64,000 nt of DNA from CAYNRE01 sp964399535. GTDB lineage: Bacteria > Planctomycetota > Planctomycetia > Pirellulales > CAYNRE01. The stretch lies in the NCBI GenBank assembly GCA_964399535.1, contig CAYNRE010000071.1, forward strand, positions 372,001 through 436,000, read 5' to 3'. This document shows positions 27,101 to 36,100 of the stretch, one piece after another. Made by a program: the position numbers and the translations under genes. Within the stretch, counting starts at the first letter, position 1, and every line of letters starts with the position of its first letter. The notes under the pieces were generated by a model, which saw only the letters and a program-made list of their open reading frames with translations, was not told the origin of the DNA and did no database searches.

Positions 27101-30100
27101 AGGTCGAAGCCAATCTTGCCCTCGATGCCCCCCTTGACGAAGCCGTTGGCGAGGCCGACGTCGAGGCCGAGTCCTGCCGCTACATAGGCATATACCGAGA
27201 GCTCGTCTTTGTCCGCGCCGGCCTGGTTCCAGTCGTCGACATAGAAGCCGTCGAACACCAGGTACGACTTGCTCGCGGCGAAACCCTCCTTGGCCCAGCT
27301 TTCGATCCCGTGGGTGTCGAAGCCCATCGAAAGATCGGTTGCAACATTGAACCCACCTTCGAGCTTGCCCTTGATCGGTCCCCACAGCGGGAACGTGCGA
27401 TCAATCATGAAGGGGAAGTTGAAATCGGGAATGTCGTATTTCACAAGGTCGACATTCGACTCGCCGGTGATGAGGCTCAACAGCGTCGAGGGATCGAAAA
27501 GCTTGATTTCAAAGCCGTCGAGCCCCTGCAATGCCTGGAAACGTTGCTTGAACGAATCGAGCTTCGAAGCCTGCGACGTAATATTCGCCGGCGTGGTCGC
27601 CGGCAAAGTGGCCGTCGTGCCCGGCGCGCCATTGGGTCGCGGAAGGTTGCGCGCCTGGCCGGCAGTATTCGCCGGATCGTCGCTGGCGGCAAACAGGCGG
27701 TTGAGCGAGAAATCGCCGAACGTCAGTACGTTGGGCTCATCGGCAAGGTTACCGGCAAACTGATCGATGTAATTAACCAGCTTTGTAAGATGATCGGCGA
27801 ACTTGATCGCCTTGTCGATCTTCGCGGCTTCCGGCGTGCCGCGGCCGGCCAGCGTTCGGGCGATCTCCAGCAGCGAAATCCCCGGCTTGCCGTCGGCTTC
27901 GAACTGTGAGGCCAGCCCGACCTTGTCGAGAATCTTCGTGTCGGCGTTGAGCGCCTGAATGATCGGCTTGATCGGCTTGATCACATCGTTGGCCGTGACA
28001 AGAATCGGAGTCACGTACTGACCGAGAAACGTGCCCACATCCAGTGCCACGTTCTTGATGTCGATCGTCATTCCATTGTCGTTGGCTGCCTTGGAATTGC
28101 TGTAGTTGAACAGCGGCATGTTGACGGCGATGTCGAACTGCAGCGAAGGGAGCGCCGCGCGAGCCTCGATGCTCGTTTTCGTTTTCAGTCCAAGGTTAGC
28201 ATCTCCCTTGAACGTGTACGTGAATAGCTCTCCCGCGGTTTTCTTGATGCGGTCGCCGCGGGTGCCGTTGGCCTGCTTGTTAACATCGGCATAGACCTTG
28301 AGCTCGGCCAGAGTCAGCCGATCGCCGTCGCTGAATTGCTCGACGAGCTGCCCTGCCTTTTTCAGCTCGTCGTAACGCGCGTTGAGGCGTTGGCGCTCCA
28401 AGGGATTGAGCGACATGCCGGCGCGGAGCTTTTCCAGCTCGGGGAAAACCGGCGTAAATGCCGTCGAGCCCGCATCGTCGATGGCGAGCGCCACGCGCGC
28501 CTTCTCGTCGAAATTGATCTTCGTTACTTGTTCGGCATAGGGTTCAACAGGGCGGCCCTTGTTGTCGCGCGTGAGAACTCCGTTTCGATCCAAGTCGATG
28601 AAGCGAACTCCATCGATCGTGAGCACCGGGCGGCTTTCCCCGTCGAAGGTGATCGTAATGCCGCTGGGATCGACGAACTTCTGTTCGATGAACAGCGTAT
28701 CTTTCGAAGCTCCCGCCTGCGGTTCCTTGGGATCGAGCATTCCGTCGCCATCGATATCGAGGAAAACGGTGCTGCGCGTCGCATCGGTCACCAGTTTGAA
28801 CTCAGGAGCCGTGGTCACCTGTCGATGGTTCAACGTGGCATCGTTGTTGTAGTCGAAAAAGCGCTGGCCCATCGAATCGCGAGTGGCCGCGGCAAGCGAA
28901 AGCTGGAAGGGGGCGAAGCCCAACGACGTGAACGCCTCGCCCGAGTCGAGCATGCGGTTCCCGTTGGTGTCGATGAAGGCGAGGCTGGTTCCTTGCCGGA
29001 AGGTGCCTTCGCCTTCTTGAATCACATCGCCTTCGAGGGTGCGGCTGTTATTCTTGTCGATCTTCTTCAACAGCTTCTGGCTGATCTGCTCCAGTGGATC
29101 CGCCGCGCCGTCCTGGTCGACGTCGACGTAAAACGTCGACGCGTTCCGGGGGCCCTGCGTCACGATCTTCAGGTCTTGCACCACGCCGACGCTCGATGGC
29201 GAGAACCAGATTTCGCTGCTTTCTTTCTCCGCGGCCGAAAGCGAGGTCCACGTCGTGGCGAACGGATCGAGGTTACGCCGCGCGACATCGAGATCGCCGT
29301 CGCGGTTCAGGTCGAGATACACCAGCGTCTGGCTGTCTTTTTTCAGTAACCGGTAGACGCCTTCGTTGCGAACCATTTCCGGTTCGTCGAACGTGTTCGA
29401 CCGCGCGCCCAGCTTGTTCCAATTGGCGTTGGCGGCGTCGGCCTGGGCCGTCGGTAACGTGTCGATCGTGGGGAAGGGCGCCAGAACCCCGTCGGGCGAA
29501 ATATTGGCCCACGCCTCTTCGACCTTGTCCTTGAACTCCTTCTGGAGTTCTCCCGACGCGTCTTTGTCGGCGCGCCCATCGTTGTTCGCGTCGACATTCA
29601 CCAGCATCGAGAATTCTTTGTTCGCCAGAATTCCGTCGCCGTTGAAATCGAAGAAGCGGACGGTGTTCAAGTTGTCCAGGTCATTGAGCCGCGCGTCGAA
29701 GGTGATGCCAAGTTCGGTGCGGTTCTGCGGATCATCGATAAAGTCGAGCTGCAACGGACCGATCGAACCGCGACCGGTGAACAAGTTCGCCGGGTTTTCG
29801 GCCGTGGCCCCGGTCCCCGCGAGGAACAGGCGAGCGCCCATTTGAATGCCGGATGCGGCCGTGTCGAGATAGAACCCGAACTGCTTGTGCCAGCCAAAAC
29901 CGATGTCGAGGCTGAAGGCCAGGTCGACCTTCGCCTTGCCGGTGGTGGCGAAGTTGACATGCAGCGCGTCGAGACCCAGGCTGCCCGAAAGATCAAGGTC
30001 GAGAATGTGAATGACCTTGTCGAAATTGAGAATGACCTTCACTTCGTCGTCGTTGGCGGTGGGCCGAACGAGAACCCGGTCGAACACTCCCGCGGTAACC

Positions 30101-33100
30101 AGCGGCGCTAGCGCGCTTTCGGCCAGTGATTTGAATTTGCCGACGGTGATATCCGTTTGTGAGGCCAGGGCCTTCTTCAACGGTCCACGGAAGTCCTCGA
30201 AAAACCCTTGGCCTGGTCCGCTGGCGCTGGCCGGTCGCGGAACACCGGCGAGTGACGCGACGTCGCCGGATGCCCCTGGATCGAGGCTGGAGCTCGAAAC
30301 CGCACTCGAACTGGACGAGGGCGAGCCGCTGATCCCCAACAGCGAACCGATGTTACCCAAAATGGGAACGTTAAGGCCCGCGAGGCTGTCCTCGAGCAGA
30401 TTCATGCCGATGTCGAAGCCCGCGGTGGTATCGCCGACCTCCATCTGGACATCGCGAATCCGCACCTCTTGCGTCGGAACGGTGATGTCCCAGTTGCCGT
30501 CGTTCGTGACAATGGCATAGCTGATCGAGTCGCGCCAGTACTGGCCCGGCTCCGCGATCGAATTCTCGAGCGCCCGAATCTTGACCGTCTGCAACTGGAA
30601 CCAGTTGGCGGGTGTGAACGTGAGGGTGGTTGTTGTGCGCGCAAGCGACGTTGTCGACGTTAGGATGCTGACGTCAGTAGCGGTACCATCGCGAGTCACG
30701 CGCATCGAGAACGAACCGTCGGCATTGGGCACCAGCCCGGTGACTACCAAGCGCTGGAAGGTGTTCCAGTTCCCCTCCTCGGGGTTGCCGGCAAAGTCGA
30801 CGTCGTTGATCCCGGGAATTTCAAAGAAACCCGACGCCTTGGTTCCCCCCGCAACGCCGTTCAGCTCGATCTTCGACGTGCGGGCCGTGGTCAGGTTGAC
30901 GCTTGCCAAGCGCACGTCGAACACCGCGCTCCATCCCAGGTCGGTCAGATTGACCGAGGCAAGCAGTAGATCGATGTCATCGTCGAGGCTCGCGCGGTTG
31001 AGCGTGTAGGAAGCCACGTCGCGACTGGCGCTTCCCGACTCAGCCGGGTCGACAAACTCGATGTTTGCGCCTGGGCTGAGCACCAGTTTCACGTCGCTCA
31101 GTGGCTCGGCGGTGAGCGAGACCTGGAAGGTCGCTTCTTCGCCTTCGACGACGGTCGTCTTTTCGCCGCGCGAGATTACCTGAACGCCCGGGACGTCGTC
31201 GTCGTAGATCGTGAGCTTGGCCCGCACTCGATTGGGATCGAGATTCGCCGGATCGTCGGGGCTGGCCGACTGCTTGTCGGGCGCGAGCGGTAGGATGTAA
31301 CCCGAGCCACCCACCAGCGTGATCTGCACATCTTCCGACTCGACGCGGCCCTTGAAATCGGCCGGGCCCTTGCTGAGCGCGTCGGCGTCGGACGCGGATA
31401 CTTTCACGGTCACCAATCCGTCGTATTCCTGCCGGGCGACACCGCCCGGAGGCGTCACGGTGACGATTGGCAGTTCAGCATTGTTCTTAAGAGTGAGCGT
31501 GACCTCGCGACCCGGAGCCACCTCGGCCTTGATGACCATGCCTTGCTGCAGCGCGAGCTTGGGATCGAGCGGAAGAATTCGGTCGGCCACCGCCGCGACA
31601 ATGCTCAGCCGAATCTGGTACTCGCCACCGGGCAGTGGTTGGAATTGACGCAGCCGCAGGGGCAAGTCTTCGACCAGCTTGTCGTCGACCGGAACAATGC
31701 CAATGATGGCCTGCACGTCGCCCGGAGCCACGCGCGCCCAACCCATGCCCGACGCAACGTCGAAGTAGTCGGCCACCACCGTGTAGTCGTGCTCCAGCGA
31801 GGTGGCCACGCCGCGTGTCGCGCGCCCACCAGTGACTTGAAAGTTCACCTTAATTCCCGTGTCGCTCGACTCCGCCGGCGCGGGTGCGTTCAAGCGAACG
31901 GCGAAGTAGCTCGGCTCCGACGAGATTTCCGACGCCGTGGGTCCCGCGATCAGCTCCGCCAGGGGAAGGTCGTTGTCTTGAATCGATACCGGTACAGGAT
32001 CGACCACGAATGTCTCGTACCCGCGGTCAAGGTCGTCGACGAACAAGTCGAACGTCGCGCGGAAATCAATCGTGGAGCTCGACAATTCAAGGAGGTAGTC
32101 ACCCGCGCTCACGTTCAATAGTGGAAGCGTGGCTTTGGCCGGCTGCGTGACGTAGCCGCCGGTATCCACCGCGGGCGTGTTGGTCGCCGCCGCGACGAAG
32201 GTGGTGCCATCGGCCTTATACAAGCGGAGTGTCGGCACCAACGTGCGATTGACGCCCGAAGCTAGCAGCCGAATCTGATCGACACCGGATCCCGTCTCGG
32301 GAAGGTTGATCCGAAACCACATCGCGCGGGAAGAAGCCGGCTCGTTCGGGCCGATCGCGGGCAAGAACAAATCAGACCAGTGAATTCCACCCGTGATCGC
32401 TCCCAAGTCGTAAGCGTTTTCTCGGAGTTTGGTATCGACGACCGGCAACCCGCGCAGTTGACGTCCCACCTCGACACTGAACAGAACCGTGCTGTCGTGC
32501 AGATACTCGACGATTCCGTCGTCGACCGCGACGACCTGCACCAACTGCTGCACGTTCCAGTTGTTGGTGTTGAACACGAGGGTCGTCGCCTCGCCGGCCC
32601 GTTCGCCATTGAGCTCGATTTGGTCGTTGTTCGGAGTCATCGTCACGCGGACTTCGCCGGCCGGTTGGGTGCGGAGCGACACGCCGAAGATATTGGTCCG
32701 GCCGTTCACGGTTCGCTGCGGCGACGTAACCAGGACGCCCAGCTGGTCGTTGTCGCGGTTTGCGGCGCTGTACGAGGCCGGCGCCAGCGTGCGATATGCC
32801 TCGTCGTCGCTCTGGGCCGTGACGGTGAAGCGGTATCGGACAGTGTCTTGCGAGTTCACGGTGTCGTTACCGTCGTCGAACTGGTCGTCGACCCCCTTCA
32901 CCCAGAAGTGTTGCGTGACGTTCCAATTCTCGGGCGTGAACTTGAGGCTGCCTTGTGCCGCCCCTGGCTTGCTCAAATCGGTGTAGATCAGCCCCTCGGT
33001 GGGGTCTGACGATGCGATGTATACGAAGACGTCAGCCGTTGGGCGCGTGGATAGCGTAACGCGGTGCTGCACGGCGCCTGCCGATTGGTCTTCAAATGTC

Positions 33101-36100
33101 GTTGCCACGAAAAACTGTGCGCGGCCGCTGGGCGCCAAGACGGAGATGCCGGCATGGTCGTTGTCGAAGATTTCGAAACTCGCCGTGTATCCCGGATCGG
33201 CGGTGGGGGCCGGGCGGTAGCCGGGGCGGTCGATGATCGTGGCCCGCAGGGTTTCGTTTGTGGTGTCAGCCGTCTCGTCGACCCCGTCGGCGATGAGCGT
33301 GGCCCGTACGATGGCCGAAGTTTGGCCTGCGGGAATCACGATTTCGTTGGCGTTGGCGCTGCCGGTGGCGACGCTGAAATCGGTATTGGGAATGGCGGTT
33401 CCGCGCTGGAAGTCAAGCGCCACGACGAGGTCGTAGCCCAGCGGTTGCTCTAGCGAAACGGTAAAGGCGTCGATTGTTTGGCCTTCCCCCTGCGCGCTTA
33501 CCGGTAGGGGGCGAATCGTTACCAGCGGTGCCGTGGGTTCGTTGTTCGTATCGACCGTGTCGGGCACGACAAATGCGCCCCGGTCGACGTTAATGACGTT
33601 GAATCGCAGCACGCGGCCCTGGTAGTTCGCATCGAAACTCGTGGCAGTGGCCTCGATCGCGTAGCTGATGTCGCCGTCGGTCGTCGCATCGTCGAGTGGG
33701 ATGACGCGCACCAGTTGATAGGTGTTCCAATTTTCGGGAGTAAACGTCAAGGTGTTGGTTGAAAGCGTTCCTTCGCTAGGATCGGTGTTGGCCAGCGTCA
33801 GGGTGACGTTCGTCGTGGGCTGACTGTCGAGCCGCAAGGCCACCTGATTCGCATCGATTTGCGAGGCCCGCGGCGAAATATCGCCAAAGACGAGGTCGTA
33901 CTTGTTTCGGGCCGCGACATTGCTCTGCCGAGACACTTCCAGCAAGTAGTCGCCATCGAGCAGGCCCGCAAGGCTGATCGTCTCGATCGAGTTACCGGTC
34001 TGGGAAACGCCGATCAAGCTCGAACCGTTGGACGAGCTGAGCTGCAAGCCAAGGTTTCCGTCCTCGACGTTGGCGATCATGCTCACCGAACTTGGCCGTC
34101 CTGAAGCCGCGTCGAGCGTAAAGCGGTAATAGTCGATGTCCGACGCCGTCGAGATCGTGAGGTCGTTCAGACGCGTCCCTGGTGTCGCCACGCCCACGTA
34201 GACGGCCTTCAACACCGTATCGCCCGGCTCCGGCTCCATCGGGTCCTGCAGCGTTCGGAACTTCAACGCATAGTCGGTGGGAAGGAGCGTGTTGGCCAGT
34301 CCTCGTACGCGGGCTACATAGGTGCCATCGGCCAACGGCGAAAGGTCGACAAACTGGTTCTCGGCCGGCGCAGTCGAGCTGGCGACCACCGCGCCCGATT
34401 CGTTGAGCACCTCCAGCACCAGCAGCTTGTTCACATCGAGCACCGGCATCTTGAACAACAAGGCTAGCGTGTCGGGACGTCCGAGGGTCGCGTCGAGCGA
34501 AAAGCGGAAATGGTCTTGATCGGAGAAGCTGTCAATTCGTTGCGATGCGACCACCGTTTGAGCAGTGACCGTTCCCAGGACGAATGCCTGCGACAAGGTG
34601 TTGTTCGGCTCCGCCGCGAGCGGGACGGCGGGAATCAGCTCGTTTGTCGATAGCGGCGCGTAGGTCGAAGCGAAGGACGTAATGGTCCTCGTCGAAAGCA
34701 GCGTGTACGGCGCCTCCGGCGCGCTAGTCATTTGCGCTTCAAACTCGTATGCCACACCCGGCGAGTTCCCCGAATCCCTTAGAACGCTTGCCAGGTTCGT
34801 CGTCGGCGAAATGTAAAGCCGGTACTCGCCCGCGGTCAGACCGGCGAGCGACCATTCGAGCGTGTCGTCGGAAACCACCACCGGCGCGAGCGGCGTGGCC
34901 AGCCCCGCACCTTGCAAGCGTGTGCCCTGCGCGGTCCCGATCGCCAGCATCTCGCCGAGGTTCGCTCGCGTGACACGGTCCGCTCCACTGGCAACCGTAG
35001 GGACCCGCACCTGGCCGTTGGCGTCGGTGGGCTGGAAGCGAACGCGAATTTTGGCCGTCGGGTCGGCGGTGGCCGCCAGCGAGAAGACAATCCCTTCAAT
35101 GTTCGTGGAACCGTTGTATTTCGCCACCACGGCACCGGTGTGGGTCCAGCCCGGACGATCGAACGTGGCGAAGTCGCCAAGGCTCGGCCAAATATTCTCT
35201 GCCAGTGAGAATCGATTTGTCCCCTCGTCGCGCGTCACCGGACGCGCAAGGTCTTTCGGGAGCGTAATATCGAGAAACGACGGATTCGATACGACGATCG
35301 CCGCTTGATCGTCGTCTTCGATCGTCAATTTCGCCTCTTTCTGGGTCCCCAGCGTGTACCCGGGCCCGCTCTGCAGTACGACCGCCGTGAACTCGTTGGC
35401 TTCATCGACCTTGTCGTCGATGGCGGCGATCTGAACTTCGCCCTCGAGCGCGCCGGCAGGGATAAAGAAATGGTCGGAAAGCACTCGGTAATCGACGCCC
35501 AGAAGCGCGGGGTTCGTGTCGGGCTTGAGCACGTAGAAGGTGATGTTCAGCCCTCCCTCGGGCGCCGGAACGTTTAGGAGGGCTCGCACCACGCCGGGTT
35601 GGTCATCGCCTTCGCGCGCGCTGCGCACCGTGGTGACACTGACCGATGGTACGACCGTCGCCACATCTTGTGGGTTCCCTTCCTGTGCATCGGCGCGGTT
35701 GGGGGGCGTCAGCGTGAATCCCGCGGTGACCGACGAAGCCAAATAGGCGGTAGCCGGAAACGATTGCCCGGCAATCACCAACGAATCGTCGCGTTGCACG
35801 TCTCGCAGCGCAACCACCTGGGGAACATCCCAGTTTTCCGCAGTGAACGTCAGGGTTTGCGTGTCGGCAATGACCGACGTGCCCGAGGGTCCGGGAACCG
35901 AAAGCTGCGCATTGGCGCCCGACCGCACCTGAAAGGAGAGAGGTGTGTTACCGAAGTTTGGTTCGCTGGACAGCCGCACCAGAACGCGGGCCGTTTTCGT
36001 AGCCGGATCGACATAGATCGGCGAACTGCTCGTGATCGGCCTCCCGGCCAGGTCGCTCACCGTAACTCCCTGGCGATACGCGCCGTTGTCGGCCAGGGTC

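Noticed and set aside
26344..29349. Long plus-strand frames under the second giant gene
   Set aside because: Antisense shadows of Asp-rich repeats; no domain or ribosome site.
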